Source: JAXMBN01 sp046349875 (GTDB lineage Bacteria; Planctomycetota; Planctomycetia; Pirellulales; Pirellulaceae). Taken from it: a stretch of DNA of 64,000 bases. Under the pieces are notes generated by a model. It did no database searches. It was given only the letters and a program-made list of their open reading frames with translations, and was not told where the DNA came from. The position numbers and the translations under genes were made by a program. The DNA is taken from positions 62,001-126,000 of the forward strand of contig JAXMBN010000013.1 in assembly GCA_046349875.1 (NCBI GenBank), read 5' to 3'. Shown piece by piece: positions 54,296 to 63,202 of the stretch (position 1 is the first letter of the stretch; each line of letters starts with the position of its first letter).

Positions 54296-54961
54296 ATGAT
54301 GATACAGCGCGTGATGCAGACGTTGCGAGTGTTGCTTGTCGTGTCGATGGTTTGGAGTTGTTTTGCAGGCCAATCGGTATTCGGCGACGACAAAAAGGCG
54401 GACGAGAAGCCGCATGCGGTTGCCGAAATTTCCGACAACACGCACGCTGGTGCTACCAAGGATTTGTACGATCCTATGGCATTGAAGGGTGACTTGGCGG
54501 CCTTCACGGGCGTCGTGTTCTTACTTCTGTGCGGTGGATTGTATTTCGCGGCTTGGAAGCCACTTCGCGACGGGCTCAATGCTCGTGAAGCTTCGATTGC
54601 GAAGCAGATCGAAGACGCTCGAAAAGCATCGGAAGAAGCGCAAGCGAAGTTGGTCGAGTATCAGGCTAAGTTGGATCAAGCCATGCAGACCGCACAAGAA
54701 ACCGTCGCGCAAGCTCGTAAGGATGCCGAAGCGGCTGGACAGCGTATTTTGGCAGAAGCTCAGCAGGAAGCCACTCGCCAAAAAGACCGCGCGTTGGCGG
54801 ACATTGAATCTGCCAAGGTGGCTGCACTTAGCGAATTGGGATCCAAGAGCACCGACATCGCTTTCTCGCTAGCGAGAAGCGTTGTGGGTCGTGAGCTCAA
54901 ACAAGCTGACCACCAACAGTTGATTCAAGATTCGTTGAAGAGTTTGGCAAGTCGCAACTAA
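54296..54961 (+). CDS. atpF: ATP synthase Fo subunit b
   Basis: A 221-residue subunit b, the peripheral stalk. An N-terminal hydrophobic segment (LRVLLVVSMVWSCFAGQSVFG) looks like a signal peptide and precedes the usual membrane helix (LAAFTGVVFLLLCGGLYFAAW) by about 50 residues. The rest is the long stalk helix (LNAREASIAKQIEDARKASEEA ... ). Two hydrophobic segments are unusual for b. ATG 54296 has AGGA six bases upstream; an in-frame ATG at 54263 is the alternative. Confidence 0.92.
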   Translation: MMIQRVMQTLRVLLVVSMVWSCFAGQSVFGDDKKADEKPHAVAEISDNTHAGATKDLYDPMALKGDLAAFTGVVFLLLCGGLYFAAWKPLRDGLNAREASIAKQIEDARKASEEAQAKLVEYQAKLDQAMQTAQETVAQARKDAEAAGQRILAEAQQEATRQKDRALADIESAKVAALSELGSKSTDIAFSLARSVVGRELKQADHQQLIQDSLKSLASRN

Positions 54962-55015
54962 TCGTTAGCCAACGCTGAAGTTCCTCGACTTTGGTCGCAA
55001 GGCGGAGCATTCCGA

Positions 55016-55636
55016 ATGGAAGAAGTAGTTCAAATCCCTGACGTGTTCGACGACGAACAACAGTATGTTGGCGAAGTCTACGCGAAGGCTCTTATTGGGG
55101 CCGCGAAGGCTGCTGGTGTATTGGATGTCGTCGTGGATCAGTTGTCTTCGCTGATTCGCGAAGTCCTATCCAAGAATTCGACGTTCGAGTTTGCTTTGAG
55201 CAGCCCGAAGGTTCCCAACGAACAACGGTTTGAACTATTGGATCGCGTATTTAGCGGTCGCATCGATGCAACCCTGCTGCGATTCCTCAAGGTGCTATGC
55301 CGACGAGGACGTCTTGGATTTTTGCGATCCATCGAACAAGCCGCGACTCGGATGCGCGACGAAGCCGCGGGCCGCTTGCGCGTTACCGTTGTGACGGCTT
55401 CAGCTCTTTCGGCTGAACAACGTAGCAACCTTCAATCGACGCTTAGCACCGCCTTCAAGAAAGAGGTTTCGATCCATTCCGAAGTCGATCCTTCGATCTT
55501 GGGTGGACTGGTTATTCGCGTAGGCGACACGCTCTATGACGGAAGCGTCGATGGGAAGCTGACCCAACTCCGGAAAGCAACTGCACAGAAGACCGAACAA
55601 GCCATTCGCGATCGCATTGGGACGCTGGCGTCCTAG
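55016..55636 (+). CDS. atpH: ATP synthase F1 subunit delta
   Basis: A 206-residue delta subunit, which fixes the peripheral stalk to the alpha/beta hexamer. Family features are YAKALIGAAKAAGVLDVV near the start, FLKVLCRRGRLGFL in the middle and GGLVIRVGDTLYDGSVDGKLTQL at the end. GGAG precedes the ATG by eight bases. It lies in the normal b-delta-alpha order. Confidence 0.95.
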   Translation: MEEVVQIPDVFDDEQQYVGEVYAKALIGAAKAAGVLDVVVDQLSSLIREVLSKNSTFEFALSSPKVPNEQRFELLDRVFSGRIDATLLRFLKVLCRRGRLGFLRSIEQAATRMRDEAAGRLRVTVVTASALSAEQRSNLQSTLSTAFKKEVSIHSEVDPSILGGLVIRVGDTLYDGSVDGKLTQLRKATAQKTEQAIRDRIGTLAS

Positions 55637-55736
55637 CGCTTTGCCAAAGATACATCCTTACATTTGTTCCCCTATACAACACAAGTCATTCAACCTAAAT
55701 CTTTCGCATAGATTTGGTGCCAATCTGAGGTGATTC

Positions 55737-57242
55737 ATGAAATTCAATTCCGATGAAATTGCATCGGTCATTCAGAAAGAGATCGAGCAGTTCGAAAGCC
55801 AGATCGATGTCCGTGAAGTAGGAACGGTTCTCGAAGTTGGTGACGGAATCGCCCGAGTCTACGGACTCTCGAGTGTCATGTCCGGGGAAATGGTGGAATT
55901 CCCGAACGGTGTGACTGGATTGGCGTTCAACTTGGAAGAGAAAAGCGTCGGGGTGATTATTCTCGGCGATTACTTGTCGATTCAAGAAGGGGACGAAGTC
56001 AAGGCCCTCGGCAAGTTGCTTTCCGTTCCCGTTGGGGACGCCGTCATTGGTCGCGTACTCGATCCTCTGGGCAATCCTTTGGATGGAAAAGGACCAGTCC
56101 ATGCCAAGGATCAACGCCCTGTGGAATTGATCGCAACGGGTGTTGCCGAACGACACCCAGTGCATGAGCCAATGCAGACCGGGATCAAAGCGATCGACGC
56201 GATGACTCCAATCGGTCGTGGTCAGCGGGAATTGATCATCGGTGACCGAAAGACTGGTAAGACAGCGGTTGCTCTTGATGCGATCATCAACCAGAAGAAC
56301 ACCGGTGTAAAGTGCTTCTACGTGGCAGTTGGCCAAAAGGACTCGTCGGTCGCTTTGGTGATCGATGCTCTGGAGAAGCACGGTGCGATGGAATACACCA
56401 CCGTTATCGTGGCCGGTGCGAGTGCTCCTGCTCCTGTGCAGTACATTGCTCCTTACGCTGGAACCGCGATGGCTGAACACTTCATGTTCAACGGCGGTCA
56501 TGCTTTGATTGTCTATGACGATTTGAGTAAGCAAGCCGTGGCCTATCGTCAGTTGAGCTTGTTGATGCGTCGTCCACCAGGACGTGAAGCATTCCCTGGG
56601 GACGTGTTCTACTGCCACAGCCGTTTGCTCGAACGATCCGCCAAACTCTCCAAGGATCTTGGTGGCGGTTCTTTGACAAGCCTTCCCATCATTGAAACGT
56701 TGGAAGGTGAAGTTTCGGCATACATTCCAACCAACGTGATTTCGATTACGGACGGACAGATCTACCTCCAACCCGACTTGTTCTTCTCGGGCATTCGTCC
56801 TGCGATGAACGTCGGTATTTCGGTTTCTCGCGTGGGTGGTGCAGCTCAGATCAAGGCGATGAAGAAAGTCGCCGGTGGTCTTCGACTCGACTTGGCATCC
56901 TTCCGCGAATTGGAAGCGTTTGCTCAGTTGGGAACGGAACTGGACCCAGCGACCCAATCGCGTCTTGACCGTGGTTACCGAATGGTTGAACTACTCAAGC
57001 AGCAACAGTATCAACCGATGGATGTGATCGATCAGATCATCAGTATCTATGCTGGTACTCGTGGCTACCTTGATAACGTTCCTGTTGCCAAGGTTCGCGA
57101 GTTTGAGCAAGGCTTGCTTCAATACGTGAAGGATCGCCACCCAGAAATCCGAACCAAGATGAAGGATACGGGCGACCTAACGTCGGAAGTCGAAGAAGCC
57201 ATGAAAGCAGCGATCACTGCCTTCAAGGCCGGTTTCAAGTAA
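55737..57242 (+). CDS. atpA: ATP synthase F1 subunit alpha
   Basis: A 501-residue regulatory alpha subunit of F1. The Walker A loop is GDRKTGKTAVALD, the DELSD-like region is IVYDDLSKQAVAYR, and the arginine finger region SVSRVGGAAQIKAMKK is intact. Length equals the family norm. GAGGTG precedes the ATG. Confidence 0.98.
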   Translation: MKFNSDEIASVIQKEIEQFESQIDVREVGTVLEVGDGIARVYGLSSVMSGEMVEFPNGVTGLAFNLEEKSVGVIILGDYLSIQEGDEVKALGKLLSVPVGDAVIGRVLDPLGNPLDGKGPVHAKDQRPVELIATGVAERHPVHEPMQTGIKAIDAMTPIGRGQRELIIGDRKTGKTAVALDAIINQKNTGVKCFYVAVGQKDSSVALVIDALEKHGAMEYTTVIVAGASAPAPVQYIAPYAGTAMAEHFMFNGGHALIVYDDLSKQAVAYRQLSLLMRRPPGREAFPGDVFYCHSRLLERSAKLSKDLGGGSLTSLPIIETLEGEVSAYIPTNVISITDGQIYLQPDLFFSGIRPAMNVGISVSRVGGAAQIKAMKKVAGGLRLDLASFRELEAFAQLGTELDPATQSRLDRGYRMVELLKQQQYQPMDVIDQIISIYAGTRGYLDNVPVAKVREFEQGLLQYVKDRHPEIRTKMKDTGDLTSEVEEAMKAAITAFKAGFK

Positions 57243-57263
57243 GCCTGGAAAAGGAATCGTCGA

Positions 57264-58139
57264 ATGGCCAATCTTCGCGCTCTCGACAAACGTCGAAAGT
57301 CGATTCGAAACATCCGCAAAATCACGCGGACCATGGAGTTGATTGCAACAGCTCGCTTCAAGAAAGCAATGGATCGAGCTGCCGCAGCGACCGACTATAC
57401 CGATCGCATTACGGCAATCGTTCGCGATCTCGCAAAGTCGGGAGCCAGTGTTTCGCACCCGCTCTTGGAATCGCGTGAAAAGCCTCAATCGGCAGACCTC
57501 ATCATCCTCACCAGCAACCGCGGTTTGTGCGGTGGCTACAACGGATCGGTGGTTCGCGTCGCGTTACAGCGACGCAGTGAGTTGGCGTCTGAATTGGCCA
57601 GGAATGGGATTCAGGTGAGCGGTAAGCGAGGTATCTCGGCATTGCGTTTCCGCGGTGTCGCGATCGAACGAACCTTCACTGAATTTGAAGATCAACCTTC
57701 CTTTGATGCAGTTGCAGCGATTGCCGATCAGTTGATGGATCGCTACATCCGCGGTGAGTTGGATCGAGTCGACATCGCTTACACGAAGTTCCTAACGATT
57801 TCCAAACAAGTCGCAGTAGTCGAAACGCTGCTGCCTCTTGGAAAACTCGATGCGGCTCAGGCTCCTAGTGATGGTCCCAAAGAAGATTACGAATTCCTTC
57901 CTTCGGCATCGAGCATTTTGGAAGAAGTGGTACCGGCGAGCTTCCGCGTACGGCTGTTCAAGTGCTTCCTCGATGCTGCCGTGAGCGAGCAGATCTCGCG
58001 AATGGTGGCGATGAAGAGCGCAACGGAGAACGCGGGCGACATGATCAAGAGTCTTTCCAGAACGTTTAACCGCGCTCGACAAGCCAAGATTACACAAGAG
58101 ATCATGGAGATCATCGGTGGTGTGGAAGCCTTGGGATAA
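57264..58139 (+). CDS. atpG: ATP synthase F1 subunit gamma
   Basis: A 291-residue gamma subunit, the rotor shaft. The N-terminal coiled coil is KRRKSIRNIRKITRTMELIATARFKKA and the C-terminal one is ISRMVAMKSATENAGDMIKSLSRTFNRARQAKITQEIMEI. LTSNRGLCGGYN is the family signature. It lies 21 bases after atpA. Confidence 0.97.
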   Translation: MANLRALDKRRKSIRNIRKITRTMELIATARFKKAMDRAAAATDYTDRITAIVRDLAKSGASVSHPLLESREKPQSADLIILTSNRGLCGGYNGSVVRVALQRRSELASELARNGIQVSGKRGISALRFRGVAIERTFTEFEDQPSFDAVAAIADQLMDRYIRGELDRVDIAYTKFLTISKQVAVVETLLPLGKLDAAQAPSDGPKEDYEFLPSASSILEEVVPASFRVRLFKCFLDAAVSEQISRMVAMKSATENAGDMIKSLSRTFNRARQAKITQEIMEIIGGVEALG

Positions 58140-58217
58140 CCTTGGCTCGGACCGCTTTGTATTTTTCCTCCCCTACAATTGATTCATCGTTCATAAGAAA
58201 TATCGGGATATCGAACA

Positions 58218-59672
58218 ATGGCCACTGCCACGGCAAAAAATGTTGGACACATCACGCAGGTGATCGGATCGACTTTCGACGCGGAGTTCCCCGCATCGGC
58301 GCTTCCCGCCATCTACAATGCGGTTCGCATCGAAAGCGATAAGAAAGGGGTGAAGATTAAGCTCGTTGGAGAAGTCCAACAGCACCTTGGTGGTGGTCGC
58401 GTTCGCTGCGTGGCTCTCGGAAGTACTGACGGTCTCATGCGAGGCCTCGAGTGCGTCGACACTGGCAAGCCAGTTTCGGTTCCCGTTGGATCAGCAACGC
58501 TCGGTCGCGTCTTCAATGTTCTCGGTGATCCCATCGATAAGCGTGGCGACGTCCAAGCCGATGATTATCATCCAATCCACCGCCAAGCCCCGACCGTTTC
58601 CGAACTTTCGACCAACACGGAAGTTTTTGAAACTGGTATCAAAGTGGTCGACTTGCTCACTCCGTTCGTCCGCGGTGGTAAGGCAGGTCTGTTCGGTGGT
58701 GCCGGTCTCGGTAAGACCGTTATTTTGACCGAGTTGATCGCCCGTATCGCATCGTCGCACGGTGGTTACTCCGTGTTCGCCGGCGTGGGAGAACGCACCC
58801 GCGAAGGAACCGACCTTTGGCTTGAAATGCAAGAAGCAGAAATCGGTCAAACTGGCCGCAAAGTGATCGAGCAAACCTGCATGGTGTTCGGTCAGATGAA
58901 CGAACCACCTGGATCTCGTCTTCGCGTGGCACTATCCGCTCTCACGATGGCAGAGTACTTCCGCGATACTACCGGTAAAGACACGCTGTTGTTCGTGGAC
59001 AACATCTTCCGATTCTCTCAGGCAGGTAGCGAAGTTTCGGCTCTCTTGGGTCGTATGCCTTCCGCTGTGGGTTATCAACCTACCCTCGCCACGGAAATGG
59101 GTGCCTTGCAAGAGCGTATTACCTCGACCAAGAAGGGTGCTATTACCTCGGTGCAAGCCGTTTACGTTCCTGCGGACGACCCGACCGACCCAGCTCCTGC
59201 CACCGCGTTCGGTCAGCTCGACGCGTTTATCTATCTCGAGCGATCCATTTCCGAAAAGGGTATCTACCCTGCGATCGATCCATTGGCTTCGAACAGCCGT
59301 ATTCTCGATCCGCAGTACGTCGGTGATCGCCACTACACGATTGCTCGCCGCGTTCAGACCATTCTTCAACGCTATCGCGAACTTCAAGACATCATCGCGA
59401 TCTTGGGTGTTGACGAATTGAGCGAAGAAGACAAGTTGGTCGTGCACCGCGCTCGTCGTATCGAGCGATTCTTGTCGCAACCGTTCTTGGTCGCTGAAGT
59501 CTTCACTGGCAAGCCCGGGGAAATCACTTCGCTCGCAGATACCATTCGAAGCTTTGAAGGCATTTGCGATGGAAAGTACGATCACCTTCCAGAACAAGCC
59601 TTCATGTACGTTGGTCCAATCGAACAAGCCGAAGAACAAGCCAAGAAGATGGCCCAACAAGGCAAGAAATAA
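58218..59672 (+). CDS. atpD: ATP synthase F1 catalytic subunit beta
   Basis: A 484-residue catalytic subunit. Walker A is GGAGLGKTVILTELI, the catalytic Glu is in FAGVGERTREG, Walker B is TLLFVDNIFRF, and DELSEEDK is present. GQMNEPPGSR, the beta-specific signature, is intact. It lies 78 bases after atpG, with a possible short leader. Confidence 0.98.
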   Translation: MATATAKNVGHITQVIGSTFDAEFPASALPAIYNAVRIESDKKGVKIKLVGEVQQHLGGGRVRCVALGSTDGLMRGLECVDTGKPVSVPVGSATLGRVFNVLGDPIDKRGDVQADDYHPIHRQAPTVSELSTNTEVFETGIKVVDLLTPFVRGGKAGLFGGAGLGKTVILTELIARIASSHGGYSVFAGVGERTREGTDLWLEMQEAEIGQTGRKVIEQTCMVFGQMNEPPGSRLRVALSALTMAEYFRDTTGKDTLLFVDNIFRFSQAGSEVSALLGRMPSAVGYQPTLATEMGALQERITSTKKGAITSVQAVYVPADDPTDPAPATAFGQLDAFIYLERSISEKGIYPAIDPLASNSRILDPQYVGDRHYTIARRVQTILQRYRELQDIIAILGVDELSEEDKLVVHRARRIERFLSQPFLVAEVFTGKPGEITSLADTIRSFEGICDGKYDHLPEQAFMYVGPIEQAEEQAKKMAQQGKK

Positions 59673-59685
59673 GGAATAACGGACC

Positions 59686-60075
59686 GTGGCAGCAATGCAA
59701 TGCGTGGTGGTCACACCCGAAAAGACCGAATTGCGTTCGGAGGCCGACTCCATCGTTGTTCCCTTGTTTGATGGTCAATTGGGCGTGCTCAAAGGGCGTG
59801 CTCCGATGATTGGCCGCTTGGGCTTCGGATTGATGAAGCTTCAATCAGGTGGACAAGAGAAGGAATACTTCGTAGATGGTGGCTTCGTACAAGTCACTCG
59901 CGATGCGGTGTATATCCTCACGGACCGGCTTCTCGATCCTGCATCCATCGATGCCAAGAAGGCTGAAGATGATCTCCAAAAGGCGTTGACGCTCCCAGCG
60001 ACAAGCCCTGAATTGATGCAAGCTCGCGATCGTGCTGTCGCTCAAGCCCGAGCTAAGGCTCGCTTTGGTAAGTAA
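59686..60075 (+). CDS. atpC: ATP synthase F1 subunit epsilon
   Basis: A 129-residue epsilon subunit, which couples gamma to the c-ring and can inhibit ATP hydrolysis. The N-terminal beta sandwich is QCVVVTPEKTELRSEADSIVVPLFDGQLGVLKGRAPMIGRL, followed by the C-terminal helical hairpin. The start is GTG 59686 with AAGGAAT upstream. Its stop TAA overlaps the next ATG by one base (TAATG). Confidence 0.95.
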   Translation: MAAMQCVVVTPEKTELRSEADSIVVPLFDGQLGVLKGRAPMIGRLGFGLMKLQSGGQEKEYFVDGGFVQVTRDAVYILTDRLLDPASIDAKKAEDDLQKALTLPATSPELMQARDRAVAQARAKARFGK

Positions 60076-61184
60076 TGAGCAAAAGCTCGCAACCGTCTGA
60101 TTCGGATGGAATTTCTTCTGATGCGGGCTCGCGATTGAACGCGAGACCCGCAGAGCTGCGACTTCAAGAAATCGCTTCCACGCTCCCCGGCAATACGATC
60201 TTGTCCACGTCGATTGGACGAGGCCAAGCGGCCGAAGGCCTAGCTCGCGCAAGGCCTGATGCTTCTGTCACTTGCTGGTTTATGGACAGTCACTTTGCAG
60301 CCTTGGCAAGCGACCACATCGCATTGCATTCCGAAGGCGCGCCAACAAACCTCGCCATCACCTGTATCGCGGATTGGCCCGAGGTCGAGTGCGACATGGC
60401 ATTGCTTCCAATCCACTCCAAGTCGGAAGCGGAACTATCGCGAGACTTACTTCAGTCGGCTTTTATGAGGCTTCGTGAAGGTGGAGTCCTCGTGGCCGCA
60501 GTCGACAATCCGAAGGATCGATGGCTGCACGATCAGCTCAAGATCTATAGCAAGAGCGTCAAAGTGCGTCCGTTCGATGATGCTGTCGTCTACTTCATTA
60601 TCAAAGATCAGCCGCTCAAACGCGTTCGTGATTTCTCCTGCGAAGTCTGCTTCAAGGATCTCGATGTCCTACTGAAGCTGATCACTCGCCCGGGAGTTTT
60701 TTCCCACCGCGAACTCGATAATGGAGCTCGACAATTACTCGACGCCGTCGATGTTTATCCAGAAGCTCGGCTTTTGGATATCGGTTGCGGAAGTGGTGCC
60801 GTCAGTATTGGTTTGGCCGCTCGAGATCCATCGGCTCGCATCCATGCGGTCGATAGCAATGCTCGCGCCGTTTGGTGCACACGTAAGGGAGCCGAAATCA
60901 ACGGCTTGACGAATATCACTTACGAAGTGAACCATACCGGTGTGTATGGCGAACCTAATAGCTTTGATATGGCATTGGCCAATCCGCCGTACTTTGCCGA
61001 TTTCCAAATTGCCGAACTATTTATCAATGCGGCGATCCGCAGCTTGCGACCGGAAGGACGTTTGGTTCTTGTGACCAAACAACCCAAATGGTACGAAGAA
61101 AACATCTCCCGATGGCTCGATGATGCAGAAGTCTTTGCTAGTCGCCGTTACCATATCGTATCGGGTATTAAACCAACGGTTTGA
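60075..61184 (+). CDS. RsmC/RlmG-like SAM-dependent methyltransferase
   Basis: A 369-residue class I methyltransferase. The C-terminal half holds LLDIGCGSGAVSIGLA (SAM binding) and LANPPYFADF (NPPY, typical for N-methylation of RNA or protein). The N-terminal half is a degenerate copy of the fold, the arrangement seen in RsmC and RlmG, which methylate guanine in rRNA. It is translationally coupled to atpC. Its link with the ATP synthase may be only transcriptional. Confidence 0.85.
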   Translation: MSKSSQPSDSDGISSDAGSRLNARPAELRLQEIASTLPGNTILSTSIGRGQAAEGLARARPDASVTCWFMDSHFAALASDHIALHSEGAPTNLAITCIADWPEVECDMALLPIHSKSEAELSRDLLQSAFMRLREGGVLVAAVDNPKDRWLHDQLKIYSKSVKVRPFDDAVVYFIIKDQPLKRVRDFSCEVCFKDLDVLLKLITRPGVFSHRELDNGARQLLDAVDVYPEARLLDIGCGSGAVSIGLAARDPSARIHAVDSNARAVWCTRKGAEINGLTNITYEVNHTGVYGEPNSFDMALANPPYFADFQIAELFINAAIRSLRPEGRLVLVTKQPKWYEENISRWLDDAEVFASRRYHIVSGIKPTV

Positions 61185-61223
61185 TCGTCCTTGCACGACA
61201 TCCCTACCTGCAAAGGCTTGGAT

Positions 61224-61625
61224 ATGACTCAAGAGCCTTTGCTCGATTCGATCCTGTTCTTCTTGGAGTCTCCGACCATGAAACGCGATGTTCTTTATCT
61301 TCTTAAAGAAGCATTTCCTGATGGCGGAGGACTTCCCTATTTTTGTCCTGACTGTGCCTATATCAATGGCGTTCTATCCTACTTCCCATCGCTTCGGCAT
61401 CGTCTCGATATCCGCTATGTCGATTTCCCAAGACCGCGGCAAGAGATCGTCGATTTGATCGGACTCGAACACCAAGGCTGTCCCGTTTTGATCTTGTCCT
61501 CGCCGCCAGCCATGGATGCGATGCAATTGATGACCGGTGAATCCAAAGGACGATTCTTCATCTCCGGCCCTAAAGCGATTTCGCAATACTGGTCCCACGT
61601 TTACGGTGTATCCCGTCCTCACTAG
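61224..61625 (+). CDS. DUF3088 (thioredoxin-like) protein
   Basis: A 133-residue protein of the DUF3088 family. YFCPDCAYINGVLSYFP contains a CxxC motif in a thioredoxin-like fold, followed by VDFPRPRQEIVDLIG and CPVLILSSP. Function unknown; a redox role is suggested by the CPDC motif. ATG 61224 has AAAGG seven bases upstream; the frame begins earlier without a ribosome binding site. It ends 9 bases before a hairpin. Confidence 0.85.
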   Translation: MTQEPLLDSILFFLESPTMKRDVLYLLKEAFPDGGGLPYFCPDCAYINGVLSYFPSLRHRLDIRYVDFPRPRQEIVDLIGLEHQGCPVLILSSPPAMDAMQLMTGESKGRFFISGPKAISQYWSHVYGVSRPH

Positions 61626-61633
61626 ACCCAATA

Positions 61634-61663
61634 AATGATCACCGACTTTCGCAGGTGATCATT
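61634..61663. terminator. Hairpin between convergent genes
   Basis: AATGATCACC and GGTGATCATT form a perfect 10-bp stem with a 10-base loop. There is no long T run, so it may act on both converging transcripts or only stabilise ends. Confidence 0.5.
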
Positions 61664-61688
61664 AGTCCTTACATTCGGCTCGTCGTTC

Positions 61689-63125
61689 TTACGGCAGTTG
61701 TTCTAACGATGAACGGAATTCCTTAGCCGCTTGAGCCAGAGAGTCTTGGGATTGGCCTCGCACTTGTTCGAAGAGAGGCCAGTTTTCAATGGCAACCCAG
61801 TCTTTGATCTGCGCGAAGTACGGTTTCGCGTCCACTTCATGTTGCTCCGCAACGTAGCGAAGGATGGCGAGTCCCTGCAGAGTCTCGCGGTAGTCCCGAC
61901 GTCCACCTTCGATCGCCGCGATCGCGAGTCCACGACGAAGGTGGATTTCATTCCCTGTCTTGGCTAGTTGGGCGGCTTCGCGGAAAATGTACTGGCCCAT
62001 CGACTGCAGATCTTCTGTACGTCCATCAAAATACGATCGGACCTCACGTCGGTGAATCGAATCCGAGACGAGATAGAGATCGGCTAGGGCCTGCCAAGCA
62101 AGATCCACTGGATGTTGGCCCAACTTCTCAAGCGAGTTCGTATGGGTGTAACCACCAACCCGCGACAATGATTCCCAACGGCGGAATGCGGCCGAATCTT
62201 TAACGGAAGGACGCGCCGCACTCAACTCTTTGAACACATGCTCGATATTCTCCGTTCGCGTTTTGGCATCGACACCGGTCCACTCTTGATAGAACGGAAT
62301 GGAAATCTCTTTCTTAACTTGGTCGAGGTTCTTTCCTGCTTGAATCGCTTTTTGAACTTCGGAACGCAATTCGACAAAGTACTTCTTCTGGTTGGCGATC
62401 ACTTCCGGTCCACCCATTTCACCGTGCCCTGGACAAAGTGTTTTGACTCCCAGTTCTTCCATGGCCGCCAAGGCAGCAATCCATGTTTCCGTTTGACTAT
62501 CGCCCGTATAGTTAAATGGTCCATTGACGCACGCATCCCCGGTAAACAGTATTCGATGCTTCGGAAGCCACGCGACTGCATCGCCCGCCGTGTGACCATG
62601 TCCCAGGAACAACAACTCAACTCGTTGTTCACCATCATCGAAAATCAATTTGTGCGAAAAGTAAAGTGATGGAAGGGCATAGGACAATCCACCGTACTCG
62701 GTAGCGCGATCGGTTTGCGCTCGCGTAAATCCTTCACGCCCCTTACTCTCAAAAAGTGCTTGGCTTCGCTCTTGTGCAATGATTGTTGCACCAAGCTTGG
62801 TGTATTGCATATTGCCGTCTGCATGATCGCCGTGATAGTGGGTGTCGAATACAAAGCGAATCGGTTTATCGGTCGTCTTGCGAATGCTCGCCAAGACTTC
62901 GTCAGCTTGTCCTGGAAAATTGGCGTCGATGATCAAAACGAAATCTTTGAAGATGATCCAGCCTTGGTTGCACCCAGTGAATATGGGAGAAGTCTGTGCT
63001 TTTCGAAAATGGACGCCGGGCGCTACTTCGACGATTTTCGTCTCATCCGCAGCTTGAAGGATGCCACTCGACAAAAGGACAAGCGCTGCACCAATGACAC
63101 TCTCAAAGAAACGCATCCGCGACAT
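61689..63125 (-). CDS. Exported metallo-beta-lactamase-fold hydrolase
   Basis: A 478-residue exported hydrolase. A signal peptide (FFESVIGAALVLLSSGILQAAD) precedes a metallo-beta-lactamase domain of about 230 residues with THYHGDHADG (HxHxDH), LGHGHTAGD, FTGDACVNG and PGHGEMGG, all needed for a two-metal site. A C-terminal helical region of about 220 residues has no clear motif. Substrate unknown. GAGG lies six bases before the ATG. Confidence 0.88.
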   Translation of the reverse strand: MSRMRFFESVIGAALVLLSSGILQAADETKIVEVAPGVHFRKAQTSPIFTGCNQGWIIFKDFVLIIDANFPGQADEVLASIRKTTDKPIRFVFDTHYHGDHADGNMQYTKLGATIIAQERSQALFESKGREGFTRAQTDRATEYGGLSYALPSLYFSHKLIFDDGEQRVELLFLGHGHTAGDAVAWLPKHRILFTGDACVNGPFNYTGDSQTETWIAALAAMEELGVKTLCPGHGEMGGPEVIANQKKYFVELRSEVQKAIQAGKNLDQVKKEISIPFYQEWTGVDAKTRTENIEHVFKELSAARPSVKDSAAFRRWESLSRVGGYTHTNSLEKLGQHPVDLAWQALADLYLVSDSIHRREVRSYFDGRTEDLQSMGQYIFREAAQLAKTGNEIHLRRGLAIAAIEGGRRDYRETLQGLAILRYVAEQHEVDAKPYFAQIKDWVAIENWPLFEQVRGQSQDSLAQAAKEFRSSLEQLP

Positions 63126-63202
63126 GTTTGGCCTCGACTCTCAGTCTTCCATCAAAAAAATCTTCTACTGTATCCAACTTAAGCGATCTCAGTTTGCTTT
63201 GG

